Under the pieces are notes generated by a model, which saw only the letters and a list, made by a program, of their open reading frames with translations, made no database searches and was not told where the DNA came from. From Desulfamplus sp. (lineage in GTDB: Bacteria > Desulfobacterota > Desulfobacteria > Desulfobacterales > Desulfobacteraceae), in contig JADFXA010000004.1 of NCBI GenBank assembly GCA_015233755.1, forward strand, positions 1 through 25,689: a DNA stretch of 25,689 nt, given 5' to 3'. A program made the translations under genes and the position numbers. Shown here in pieces: positions 1 through 7,967 of the stretch. The stretch's first letter is position 1, and the number at the start of each line of letters is the position of its first letter.

Positions 1-114
1 AAACAAAAAGCTCCTTTGCTCACAATCCCCAATTCAATAAAAAATACTATAGAATCATCTAATTCTGTTAAATGTTTAGACCAAACCCATTTTGTAGCAT
101 GTCATCTTTATTAA
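1..114 (+). CDS. Possible 3' end of an unidentified gene (partial)
   Basis: From base 1 an uncut reading frame runs for 37 codons to a TAA at 112-114; the encoded tail includes the residues SVKCLDQTHFVACHLY. It would enter from outside the window and converge on topA, the two stop codons sharing bases 112-113. I do not recognise the product. An open frame this short arises by chance fairly often in AT-rich DNA, and a 33-codon open stretch also exists on the other strand here, so it may only be the spacer downstream of topA. The upstream sequence would settle it. Confidence 0.2.
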   Translation, partial: KQKAPLLTIPNSIKNTIESSNSVKCLDQTHFVACHLY

Positions 115-2462
115 GTTCTCTCTCTATAACCACAATCCTTAGTTGGACATGCTATTATAACTCCCTCTTTTTTAGTTGATTTCTCAACAAGATAGGTCGA
201 AGCGCATTTAGGACAAGCCTTATTCAGTGGTTTATCCCATGATGCAAATTCGCAATCAGGATATTTATCGCACCCATAAAATATTCCCCTACGAGATTTT
301 TTTTCTACAACCATTCCAGAACATTTCGATAAAGGACAGAGAATATTTGTTGCTTTTATAGGTTGTTCTGTTTCGGTAAGTGATTCGGTATTTTTGCATT
401 CAGGATAACCTGTGCAGGCAAGAAACTCGCCGTAACGCCCCTCTTTTTTTACCATTGGTTTACCGCACTTATCGCAATCTTTAACTGGAGTTAAATCCAA
501 TGTAGCTGTGTGATTTTCAGAAATTTGGATATTACCATTATCATCGCGTGTGTAGTTGCTTGAAAATGAACACTCTGGATACCCTGTGCAGGCGATAAAT
601 TGTCCATTTTTACCAATTTTAATATTGAGTTGCTTTGCACAAAGAGGACATTTTAACTCTGTTGGAATGCCAACACCTTTTACGTTGAGCATATTTTGAG
701 TTGCATTTTCAAGCCTCTCTTTAAAAGGAGTATAGAATTCATTTAGTACTTCAAAATATTTACGGGTTCCATTTTCAATATTGTCTAATTTATTCTCCAT
801 CTCTGCTGTAAATGCAGCATCAAGAATTTCAGGAAATGAGGCTACTAAGAGATCATTGACAATAAATCCAAGTTCATTTGGAACAAAATATTTTTTTACA
901 AGATCTACATATCCCTTATCTCTAATAGTTGACAAAATAGTGGCATAAGTGCTTGGTCGTCCGATTCCATTCTCCTCAAGCTCCTTAACTAATGATGCTT
1001 CTGAAAACCTTGGCGGCGGTTTTGTAAAATGTTGGGCTGGAATAATCTCTTTAGGGTCTAACTTCATACCCTCTTTTAAGTCTGGAATAATCTGCTTATC
1101 TCTTTTTTCAAGTTTTCCATAATTGTCTGATGTATCACTATTATCTGCTATATCACCGTCATCTGATGTGCCATTGTTATCTGATTTTTCATCAACATCA
1201 GAGTAGAGAGCCATAAAACCCTGAAATTTTACCGTATTTCCACCAACAGTAAATGTATAGTCTCCCGCTGAAATTAAGATTGTTTTTTGGTCAATAACAG
1301 CTTGAGCCATCTGAGAAGCAACAAACCTCTTCCAAATAAGTTCATAAAGCTTAAATTGATCAGGTGTGAGATATTTTTTAACTTTTTCTGGGGTATTAAA
1401 AACAGATGCTGGTCTTATTGCCTCATGTGCATCTTGAGACTTATTTTTATTTTTAAAGAATCTCGGTTTTTCCATTGCATACTCAGCTCCAAACTTCTCT
1501 TTAATCAGGTTTAAAGCCTCATTAGCTGCCTCATCTGCAATACGGGTTGAGTCTGTTCTCATATAGGTAATTAAACCCTCAGGTCCGCCTGTCCCAATTT
1601 CAATACCCTCATAGAGCTGCTGTGCAACAGACATTGTCTTTTTAGCTGAAAACTTAAGGCGGTTAATTGCATCTTGCTGAAGTTTGCTTGTGATAAATGG
1701 TGGAAAAGGATTTTTGTTAATAGTCTTAATAGTTATCTTATCAACTATAAAATCTGAATCTTTAAGATCGCTGATTATCTTTAGAGTCTTAGTTTCATTA
1801 GAGATATTTATCTTTTTGCCTTTATGTTTTGAAAGTGCTGCAAAAAATGGGGGTGGAGCCATTTTTGCCAAAAATTTAGCAGTAATTGTCCAATACTCTT
1901 CAGGTTTAAAAGCTCTTATCTCTCTTTCTCGATCACATATTATCTTTACAGCAACAGACTGGACACGTCCTGCACTTAAATTATTTTGCACACGTCTCCA
2001 TAAAAGAGGAGATATTTGGTATCCAACAAGGCGATCTAATGTTCTTCTTGTCTGTTGGGCTTCATACTTATCAATATGAAGTTCAGTGGGTTGACTTAGT
2101 GCTTCGGTAATACCCTTTTTTGTCAACTCATGGATAAGCACTCTGTAAAATTGTCGACCCTTTTTCTTCAGGATTTCAGCAGTATGAAACGCTATAGCCT
2201 CACCTTCACGGTCAGGGTCAGGTGCAAGATATATAGTATCAACGCCTGTTGCAGCACTTTTAAGCTCTTGAATTACTTTGGACTTGCCTTTTATATTGAT
2301 ATATTCAGCTTTAAAGTTTTGTTCAATATCAATGCCAAGCTCTTTTTGTGGGAGGTCTTTTATATGACCAGCAGTTGCGGCAACTTTATAGTCGTTTCCT
2401 AAATATTTTTTAAGAGTTTTAACTTTAGTGGGAGATTCAACAATTAACAGTGGTTTACTCAA
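111..2462 (-). CDS. topA: DNA topoisomerase I (type IA)
   Basis: Relaxes negatively supercoiled DNA by passing a strand through a transient single-strand break. The 783-residue protein opens with the TOPRIM domain (LLIVESPTK at 5-13, acidic DPDREGE motif further on). The catalytic tyrosine is Y300 in TYMRTDST. Four C4 zinc ribbons form the C-terminal tail from about residue 615 (for example CPLC...CTGYPEC and CPKC...CPTKDC), a usual count for bacterial TopA. The start is a TTG at 2460-2462, five bases after AAGGAG; the Shine-Dalgarno overlaps the TAA of dprA, so the two genes are probably translationally coupled. An acidic hexapeptide-repeat insert lies at residues 424-447 inside the catalytic core and is not a usual part of the enzyme. 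Last gene of the run that begins at rng. Confidence 0.97.
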   Translation of the reverse strand: MSKPLLIVESPTKVKTLKKYLGNDYKVAATAGHIKDLPQKELGIDIEQNFKAEYINIKGKSKVIQELKSAATGVDTIYLAPDPDREGEAIAFHTAEILKKKGRQFYRVLIHELTKKGITEALSQPTELHIDKYEAQQTRRTLDRLVGYQISPLLWRRVQNNLSAGRVQSVAVKIICDREREIRAFKPEEYWTITAKFLAKMAPPPFFAALSKHKGKKINISNETKTLKIISDLKDSDFIVDKITIKTINKNPFPPFITSKLQQDAINRLKFSAKKTMSVAQQLYEGIEIGTGGPEGLITYMRTDSTRIADEAANEALNLIKEKFGAEYAMEKPRFFKNKNKSQDAHEAIRPASVFNTPEKVKKYLTPDQFKLYELIWKRFVASQMAQAVIDQKTILISAGDYTFTVGGNTVKFQGFMALYSDVDEKSDNNGTSDDGDIADNSDTSDNYGKLEKRDKQIIPDLKEGMKLDPKEIIPAQHFTKPPPRFSEASLVKELEENGIGRPSTYATILSTIRDKGYVDLVKKYFVPNELGFIVNDLLVASFPEILDAAFTAEMENKLDNIENGTRKYFEVLNEFYTPFKERLENATQNMLNVKGVGIPTELKCPLCAKQLNIKIGKNGQFIACTGYPECSFSSNYTRDDNGNIQISENHTATLDLTPVKDCDKCGKPMVKKEGRYGEFLACTGYPECKNTESLTETEQPIKATNILCPLSKCSGMVVEKKSRRGIFYGCDKYPDCEFASWDKPLNKACPKCASTYLVEKSTKKEGVIIACPTKDCGYRERT
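1122..1193 (-). repeat. Degenerate 18-bp tandem repeat within topA (4 units)
   Basis: Four in-register 18-bp units at 1176-1193, 1158-1175, 1140-1157 and 1122-1139 encode the hexapeptides DEKSDN, NGTSDD, GDIADN and SDTSDN of TopA residues 424-447. On the plus strand each unit has a core close to TATCTGAT at the same phase. The shared pattern is x-x-x-(S/A)-D-(N/D). The period is a multiple of three, so expansion or contraction keeps the frame. Confidence 0.75.
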
Positions 2463-2471
2463 TTTTACTCC

Positions 2472-3800
2472 TTAAGATTTATAGAACATTTTTCCAGGTG
2501 AGCGTTTTACTATTCCCATAAGCTCAAGGTCCATAAGAGCAGCAGTTATGCCTCCTGTGTCAAGATGAGATTGCTCAATAATTTGGTCAATGTGCATGGG
2601 AGAATAGTTAAGAATATCTAATATTGCACTTTGGTATTTATCAGGGTCAAATAGAGGAAGATTAACCTCTTGTGGTCGTAAGCTGTTTTGATCCGGAGAC
2701 ACTAATTTATCTCCAAATAGTATTTTATCTTGACACTTTAGCTTGTTTGAAGATTGCGGTTTATTTTGTGATTCTGTTTTGCTTTGAGGCTGAGTTACAT
2801 TATGAGATTTTGTTGTATCAGTTAAAGGCAATAGATGAATCAGCTCTTCAATCACGTCCATATAATTCACAACAAGTTTTGCCCCTTGTTTTAAAAGAGC
2901 ATGAGTACCTGAACTTTTTAAAGAACTGATATTACCTGGAACAGCAAAAACCTCTCTGTTATACTCAGCGGCAAGTCGTGCAGTTATAAGAGAACCACTC
3001 TTTTGAGCAGCTTCAACAACAACAGTTCCAAGAGAGATTCCCGCAATAATTCTATTTCTCATTGGAAAATGACGAGCTTCTGGCTCTGAATTAATGCTAA
3101 ACTCTGAAATTACAGCGCCGTTATCAGCAATCTTATAAAACAGATCTCTATTTTCTGATGGATAAATTTTGCAAAGACCACTTCCGAGTACAGCAACCGT
3201 TCTACCTTTTGCGCGCAACGCCCCTTTATGGGCAGCAGTATCTATTCCAATAGCCATTCCGCTTATAACCTCAAATCCATTTACGACTAAATCATAAGCA
3301 ATCTCTTCTGCCGTGTTTAGTCCGTAAGGAGTGGCTTCACGCGATCCAACAATTGAAATAGATGGCAAACCCATTTCACAAGAACCACAGATATAGCTAT
3401 CATCATTATGAACGCTATTATTGCTATTAGTTACACTAAGAGAACCTATGTAAGTTATATATGGTGGCGGGTCTGGAATATGTTTAAGAAGTGCGGGGTA
3501 GTTCTCTTCGACCATTGTTGTAATCTTAAATCCAGATTTTTGAATCTCTTTTATCTCATCTTTAAGCTTCTCAATTACAGGCAAACTTCTGAAATATGGA
3601 TTCAATATTGAAGAGAGAGCCTTGTCACCCATTCCTTTTATTGTCATAAGGTCTTGTTTATGGGCATTTAGCACATTTTCAGGAGAGCCAAATCTTTTGA
3701 TAAGCCGCCTGTAAAGTATATTGCCAACTCCGGGTATATTTTTAAGTATAAACCATGGCAAATATTGTTCGATAATATGCTGTTGATTTTTATAAGACAT
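2472..3800 (-). CDS. dprA: DNA-processing protein DprA (Smf)
   Basis: DprA binds incoming single-stranded DNA and loads RecA in natural transformation; the family is also common in bacteria not known to be competent. The protein has 442 residues. A helix-hairpin-helix/SAM-like region comes first (NIPGVGNILYRRLIKRFG and IKGMGDKAL), then the Rossmann-like core with SIVGSREATPYG, the GMAIGIDTAAH and GSGLCKIYPSENR segments and RNRIIAG. The end is a winged-helix DML1-type domain (IIEQSHLDTGGITAALMDLELMG). Two unusual insertions are present: about residues 122-146, Asn/Ser-rich with a CGSC pair just before the core, and a hexapeptide-repeat linker at 339-374. The start is ATG at 3798-3800 with no clear Shine-Dalgarno. 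Its stop overlaps the topA ribosome site; a dprA-topA pair is also familiar from Firmicutes. Confidence 0.96.
   Translation of the reverse strand: MSYKNQQHIIEQYLPWFILKNIPGVGNILYRRLIKRFGSPENVLNAHKQDLMTIKGMGDKALSSILNPYFRSLPVIEKLKDEIKEIQKSGFKITTMVEENYPALLKHIPDPPPYITYIGSLSVTNSNNSVHNDDSYICGSCEMGLPSISIVGSREATPYGLNTAEEIAYDLVVNGFEVISGMAIGIDTAAHKGALRAKGRTVAVLGSGLCKIYPSENRDLFYKIADNGAVISEFSINSEPEARHFPMRNRIIAGISLGTVVVEAAQKSGSLITARLAAEYNREVFAVPGNISSLKSSGTHALLKQGAKLVVNYMDVIEELIHLLPLTDTTKSHNVTQPQSKTESQNKPQSSNKLKCQDKILFGDKLVSPDQNSLRPQEVNLPLFDPDKYQSAILDILNYSPMHIDQIIEQSHLDTGGITAALMDLELMGIVKRSPGKMFYKS
2679..2786 (-). repeat. Degenerate 18-bp tandem repeat within dprA linker (6 units)
   Basis: Six consecutive 18-bp units (first 2769-2786, last 2679-2696) encode QSKTES, QNKPQS, SNKLKC, QDKILF, GDKLVS and PDQNSL, DprA residues 339-374. 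The second position is S, N or D in every unit and the third is K in the first five. They lie in the linker between the Rossmann-like core and the C-terminal winged helix, where length change should be tolerated. The units are more diverged than those of topA. Confidence 0.6.
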
Positions 3801-3837
3801 CTATAGTTATTGAGTATTAAAGATATTACGATATAAT

Positions 3838-4692
3838 TTATTTAATAGATTGTAGTCTCTGCTCAGCTTTTTCTCCAGCAGAAGTAAAAGGAAACTGTTT
3901 GATGACTTTTTTAAGATACTCACGACCATTTTGAATATCTTTAATAGAAAGATAGGAGTAAGCAGTTTTTAATAACGCATCAGGGACTTTTCTGCCATTT
4001 GGATATTTTTCAACAAGCTCTTTAAAAATAGCAATTGCCCCTTTGTAATCTTTTGCAGAGTAACGACACTCGCCCATCCAATAGTATGAATTAACAGCAA
4101 GAGAGTGGTTTGGATAATTTTGTGCGAGCACTCTAAACTCTTTTTCAGCAGCTTGAAATTTATTGTTAACTAGAAGTGAGCGTGCTTTACTGTATAATGC
4201 TTCTGGTTTAGTTCCAGAAGTTCTCTGAGAAACTGTGTGGTCTTTTTGATAAATTTCATCTGATTTGGATGCTATTGTATCGGCTTCATTTGAAGAGTCA
4301 GGAGAAAATATATCTTCAGAGTTTACAGAAGGCAAATTACCTTCTGTAATGTCAGATTCACCAATAGCTTCGCCATTATCAAAATTTTCATTATCTTGAG
4401 AAGCATCTGTTTTACTATTTTGTGCAACCTCTTGCGATTCATCTAATCCAAGTGCCTGCTCAACTCTCTCTAACCTTATAGATAGTTTATCAAGCCTCTG
4501 CTCAACGGTCTGTTTATACTTATGTGAACGGTCTGAATTTTGTATAGCTCCAGAACTCTTTTCCGCTGCTGTTTTGGCTCTTTTTGTTGGTGCAGCACAA
4601 GATGTCATTAAAGCGTTGCTGCAAAACATAAATACAAATACAACAAAAAACAGAACTATATCAGCAGTAAAGAGCATGGAGTTTTTTTTCAT
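3838..4692 (-). CDS. cpoB: CpoB/YbgF-like Tol-Pal system TPR protein
   Basis: A 284-residue exported protein of the YbgF/CpoB type, which in Enterobacteria links the Tol-Pal machine to septal peptidoglycan synthesis. Residues 9-32 form a hydrophobic export signal ending in LMTSC; C32 could be a lipid-anchored cysteine, though the box is not canonical. A short coiled coil (VEQRLDKLSIRLERVEQALG, about 63-82) is followed by a low-complexity acidic Ser/Asn/Asp linker. The last 120 residues are TPR-like repeats (SYYWMGECRYSAKDYKGAI, then KVPDALLKTAYSYLSI) as in the YbgF C-terminus. ATG start with a weak AGGGA site. It lies 15 bases after secF and 37 before dprA, with no tol or pal genes visible. 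The symbol is by family; orthology to E. coli cpoB is not certain. Confidence 0.8.
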   Translation of the reverse strand: MKKNSMLFTADIVLFFVVFVFMFCSNALMTSCAAPTKRAKTAAEKSSGAIQNSDRSHKYKQTVEQRLDKLSIRLERVEQALGLDESQEVAQNSKTDASQDNENFDNGEAIGESDITEGNLPSVNSEDIFSPDSSNEADTIASKSDEIYQKDHTVSQRTSGTKPEALYSKARSLLVNNKFQAAEKEFRVLAQNYPNHSLAVNSYYWMGECRYSAKDYKGAIAIFKELVEKYPNGRKVPDALLKTAYSYLSIKDIQNGREYLKKVIKQFPFTSAGEKAEQRLQSIK

Positions 4693-4707
4693 AAGGATCC
4701 CTGATAT

Positions 4708-5754
4708 TTACTTACTCTTTTTTATCTCTGTTTTCTCTGATAAAAGAAGAATAGGACTTGCAATAAAAAATGATGAATATGTACCAACAATAATACCTAC
4801 AATCATGGTAAAGGCAAAATCGTGGATAATTTCACCACCAAGAAAGAACAGCGCAAAAAGAGGGAATAGAGTCGTTGAGCCTGTTAAGACAGTTCTACTT
4901 AACGTATCATTAATACTCTTATTAATGATTTTTTCCATAGAGAGTTTATTGGCATGTATGAGATTTTCTCTTATCCTATCAAAAACAACAATGGTATCAT
5001 TAAGAGAATATCCAATTAAGGTTAAAAGTGCTGCAATGATTTGAAGAGAGATCTCAATATCCAGTATAGATAAAATTCCAATTGTAATAACAACATCATG
5101 TATAAGGGAAACTACTGCTCCCATGGCATATTTTAGTTTCATATACCCAAAAAGCAATAATGTTACAATTAGTGCAATAGTAATCAATAACGGGATACCT
5201 GTATTGAATATAGCAAGCAGATATACTACAGACATCAATGCACCAGCTATTATACCTGATACTATCCATTTCATCTCAAATCTGCCAGATATGTATATAG
5301 ATATAAAAAGTAATGAGTAAAAAATAGCAAGCAGAGCCTTAGTTCTCAAATCCTGTCCTACTTGTGCACCAACCATCTCAATCCTTCGTATTTCAGGAAT
5401 AGCACCAGTTGATTCTTGTAATGATTTTGTTACAGTTTGAGATAAACTTTCTCCACCTATTTCTGAACCGCTGGTTCTGATAAGAAATTCACTATTAGCA
5501 ATTTCACCAAAATTCTGGACAGATGGATTTTTCATACCCATTTGATTTAAACCGCTACGAATTTTTTCAATGGGAACATTTTGGGTGAATTTAACCTGTA
5601 TGAGCAACCCACCTGAGAAATCAATCCCATAATTTGGACCACCATGTATCAAAAGAGATATGATAGTCATTATAGTCAAGGCAAAAGAAAGGGTATATGC
5701 CTTGAATCTTCTCCCTGTAAAATCAATATTAATACCAGGTTTTATAAACTGCAT
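4708..5754 (-). CDS. secF: Protein translocase subunit SecF, with extra hydrophobic insert
   Basis: SecF pairs with SecD in the inner membrane and uses the proton motive force to help release exported proteins. The 348-residue product begins with TM1 (about 21-39) and the conserved YGIDFSGG (42-49), then a periplasmic domain, MVGAQVGQDL (127-136), and the C-terminal bundle with HDVVITIGIL and YSLNDTIVVFDRIRENL. Between the usual TM2 (138-157) and TM3 (208-231) are about 45 extra residues with two more hydrophobic spans (about 161-183 and 187-207); E. coli SecF passes directly from RFEW to its third helix. The predicted total is eight spans instead of six. ATG start with AAGGAAGG upstream; 16 bases separate it from secD. 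Confidence 0.96.
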   Translation of the reverse strand: MQFIKPGINIDFTGRRFKAYTLSFALTIMTIISLLIHGGPNYGIDFSGGLLIQVKFTQNVPIEKIRSGLNQMGMKNPSVQNFGEIANSEFLIRTSGSEIGGESLSQTVTKSLQESTGAIPEIRRIEMVGAQVGQDLRTKALLAIFYSLLFISIYISGRFEMKWIVSGIIAGALMSVVYLLAIFNTGIPLLITIALIVTLLLFGYMKLKYAMGAVVSLIHDVVITIGILSILDIEISLQIIAALLTLIGYSLNDTIVVFDRIRENLIHANKLSMEKIINKSINDTLSRTVLTGSTTLFPLFALFFLGGEIIHDFAFTMIVGIIVGTYSSFFIASPILLLSEKTEIKKSK

Positions 5755-5770
5755 TATCTGTTACCTTCCT

Positions 5771-7405
5771 TTATATGCTTAATTTGGATATTTTTCTTAC
5801 TGAGACAAAATATTGAAAAATACTTTTTGAAAGGATCATTGCTGTAAACATGCTTGAAATGATGCCAAGCGAAAGTGTGATTGCAAATCCTTTTATAGGT
5901 CCTGTGCCAAATTGAAAAAGTACAATAGCAACTATCAACGTAGCAACGTTGGAATCAATAATAGTAAGTGCAGCTCTATCAAATCCAGCATTTATTGATG
6001 CACCAACTGTTCTACCAGCTCTTAGCTCTTCCCTGATTCTTTCGTAAATAAGAACATTGGCATCTACAGCCATACCAATGGTCAATGCAATACCTGCTAT
6101 ACCAGGAAGGGTCAAAGTTGCCTGAAATGCAGCAAGTTCAGCAGCAATCAAAATCAGGTTTGCCACAAGGGCTATATCTGCAATAGCTCCTGCCCATTGG
6201 TAATAGATAATCATGAATATAATAACAAGAACTCCTCCCACAACACAGGCTATGAGTCCCATTCTTATAGAATCAGCACCAAGTGTTGGTCCTACTGTTC
6301 TCTCCTCAATAATTTTTACAGGGGCTGGCAAAGCTCCTGCTCTTAGAACAATTGCCAAATCTGTTGCCTCTTCCATTGTAAAATTACCAGTAATCCTTGC
6401 CTTTCCGCCAGCAATTTTATCTTGTATTACAGGTGCTGAATAAACATTTTTATCAAGAACAATGGCAAGCCGTTTCTTAATATTTTCACCAGTAACTCTC
6501 TCAAATATTCTTGCACCTTTTCTGTCAAATTCAATGCTTACATAAGGTTCATTGAATTGGGAATCTATTTGAACTCTTGCGTCTGTCAGAGTACTTCCAT
6601 CAAGCAGTACCTTTTTTTGAATCAAAAACGGCACTTTATTTGTGGAATCTGAATTTTTATTAACATCAAGTTGATAGAGAAGTTCATCTCCTGGAGGAAC
6701 AGTACCTTTTATTGCTGCATCAACATTTCCAGTTTCATCTACAAGTTGGAAGTTGAGCCTTGCTGTTCTTCCGATTAGCTCTTTTGCACGCTTTGTGTCC
6801 TTTACCCCTGGAAGTTGAATCTGTATCCTATTCTCACCCTGTAGTCTAATATCTGGTTCACTTACGCCAAACTCATCAATACGATTTCTTATGGTCTCAA
6901 GAGCTTGCTCTGTAGCCATCTTTTTTATATTTAAAGATTCTTTATCTGGCAAAGATAGAACTACACTGTGTTTTTCACCTTCTGTAGTAGTAGAGTCAAT
7001 CTTAAAATCATTAAAACTTTGAGTTACAATGGTATTAAAACTTTTGAGACTTTCTTCACCTTGCAATTCGACAGTTATTGTATTCTTTCCACTTGAACTT
7101 GCCGCTGTTGATACTTTATCTAATACTGAGCCTTCAGCTTTTGCAATACCACTTGATATACCAAGGTATTTAATATCTTTTTTTCTAAGCTCTTGTTTAA
7201 GATCGTCAACTGTGCGTTCAATGGTTGTTTCAACTGCTTTTTCTGTCTGTACTTCAAGGACAAGGTGCATACCTCCTTGAAGATCAAGTCCAAGGTTTAT
7301 TTTTTTATGGGGCCAAATATTGGCATTGAAGGTTGGCAGAAGATAAATTATAGCCCCCACCATCACAACTATATTGACTACACCCCGCCATGTAAGTATT
7401 TTCAA
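5771..7405 (-). CDS. secD: Protein translocase subunit SecD
   Basis: Partner of SecF in the proton-driven accessory complex of the Sec translocon. The 544-residue protein has an N-terminal membrane span (about 9-25), the signature NLGLDLQGGMHLVLEV just after it, a large periplasmic region (NRIDEFGVSEPDIRLQG, then the PGVKDTKRAKELIG segment) and a C-terminal membrane bundle with GIALTIGMAVDANVLIYERIREEL, the conserved SecD TM4 region. The start is a TTG at 7403-7405, nine bases after AGGAG; the next methionine (MVGAIIYLL) would cut into the first membrane span. It follows yajC by 51 bases and precedes secF by 16, the classical yajC-secD-secF order. Confidence 0.97.
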   Translation of the reverse strand: MKILTWRGVVNIVVMVGAIIYLLPTFNANIWPHKKINLGLDLQGGMHLVLEVQTEKAVETTIERTVDDLKQELRKKDIKYLGISSGIAKAEGSVLDKVSTAASSSGKNTITVELQGEESLKSFNTIVTQSFNDFKIDSTTTEGEKHSVVLSLPDKESLNIKKMATEQALETIRNRIDEFGVSEPDIRLQGENRIQIQLPGVKDTKRAKELIGRTARLNFQLVDETGNVDAAIKGTVPPGDELLYQLDVNKNSDSTNKVPFLIQKKVLLDGSTLTDARVQIDSQFNEPYVSIEFDRKGARIFERVTGENIKKRLAIVLDKNVYSAPVIQDKIAGGKARITGNFTMEEATDLAIVLRAGALPAPVKIIEERTVGPTLGADSIRMGLIACVVGGVLVIIFMIIYYQWAGAIADIALVANLILIAAELAAFQATLTLPGIAGIALTIGMAVDANVLIYERIREELRAGRTVGASINAGFDRAALTIIDSNVATLIVAIVLFQFGTGPIKGFAITLSLGIISSMFTAMILSKSIFQYFVSVRKISKLSI

Positions 7406-7456
7406 TCTAATTTACTCCTATATTTTATTTTTATCTTAACTCTCTATTATTGTTAT

Positions 7457-7828
7457 CTATTTCTTGTTCTCTTCTTTTTTATTCTCATCTTTTGTTTTTT
7501 GAGAAACAGATGATTTTTGATTAAGAGCAGCAACATTGCCTCTGCTGATCTTGATTTTAACATCTTCAGCGATCTCGACAGATACTGTGGTATCTCCAAG
7601 CGAAACTATTGTGCCATGTATTCCACCTGATGTTATTATTTTATCCCCTTTTTTAAGGTTATTTATCATATTTTGATGCTCTTTTGCTTTTTTCTGCTGA
7701 GGGCGAATCAAAAGAAAATAAAATATGACAAACATAATAATCAAAGGCACAAAGGCTGTAAATCCACCACTCCCTGGTGCAGCCCCTGTTGCTCCTGCTT
7801 GTCCCATTGCATAAGCTGTGCTGATCAT
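7457..7828 (-). CDS. yajC: Sec translocon accessory protein YajC
   Basis: Small single-span membrane protein that associates with SecDF and SecYEG. The 123-residue product has a Gly/Ala-rich N-terminus, one membrane span (about FVPLIIMFVIFYFLLI, 26-41) followed by the family signature RPQQKKAKEHQ, then GDKIITSGGIHGTIVSL and a conserved beta-rich segment. The tail is Lys/Glu/Asn-rich. ATG start with a strong GGAGGAG site four bases upstream. First gene of the yajC-secD-secF block. Confidence 0.96.
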   Translation of the reverse strand: MISTAYAMGQAGATGAAPGSGGFTAFVPLIIMFVIFYFLLIRPQQKKAKEHQNMINNLKKGDKIITSGGIHGTIVSLGDTTVSVEIAEDVKIKISRGNVAALNQKSSVSQKTKDENKKEENKK

Positions 7829-7923
7829 AAAACTCCTCCATAAATCCCAAATTGATAATTGAATTAATAAATAACGTAGTTATATTTCCATACAAATATA
7901 AACCAAATATAAACGGACTGTTT

Positions 7924-7952
7924 CAGATACACAAAAGATATTGGTCTGTCAA
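7924..7952 (-). promoter_or_regulatory. Possible promoter for yajC-secDF
   Basis: In the 139-bp gap between rng and yajC, reading on the minus strand, there is a perfect TTGACA (7947-7952), 17 bases, then TATCTG (7924-7929), a weak -10. A second candidate nearer yajC is TTGGTT, 16 bases, TATAAC. Either would give the sec block expression independent of rng. Read from base composition and spacing only. Confidence 0.35.
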
Positions 7953-7967
7953 GATAGAGCGATCTTT

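Noticed and set aside
4574..5044. 156-codon plus-strand open frame opposite the secF-cpoB junction
   Set aside because: It is antisense to two confidently identified genes, has no plausible ribosome site and its sequence looks like a shadow of the secF codons.
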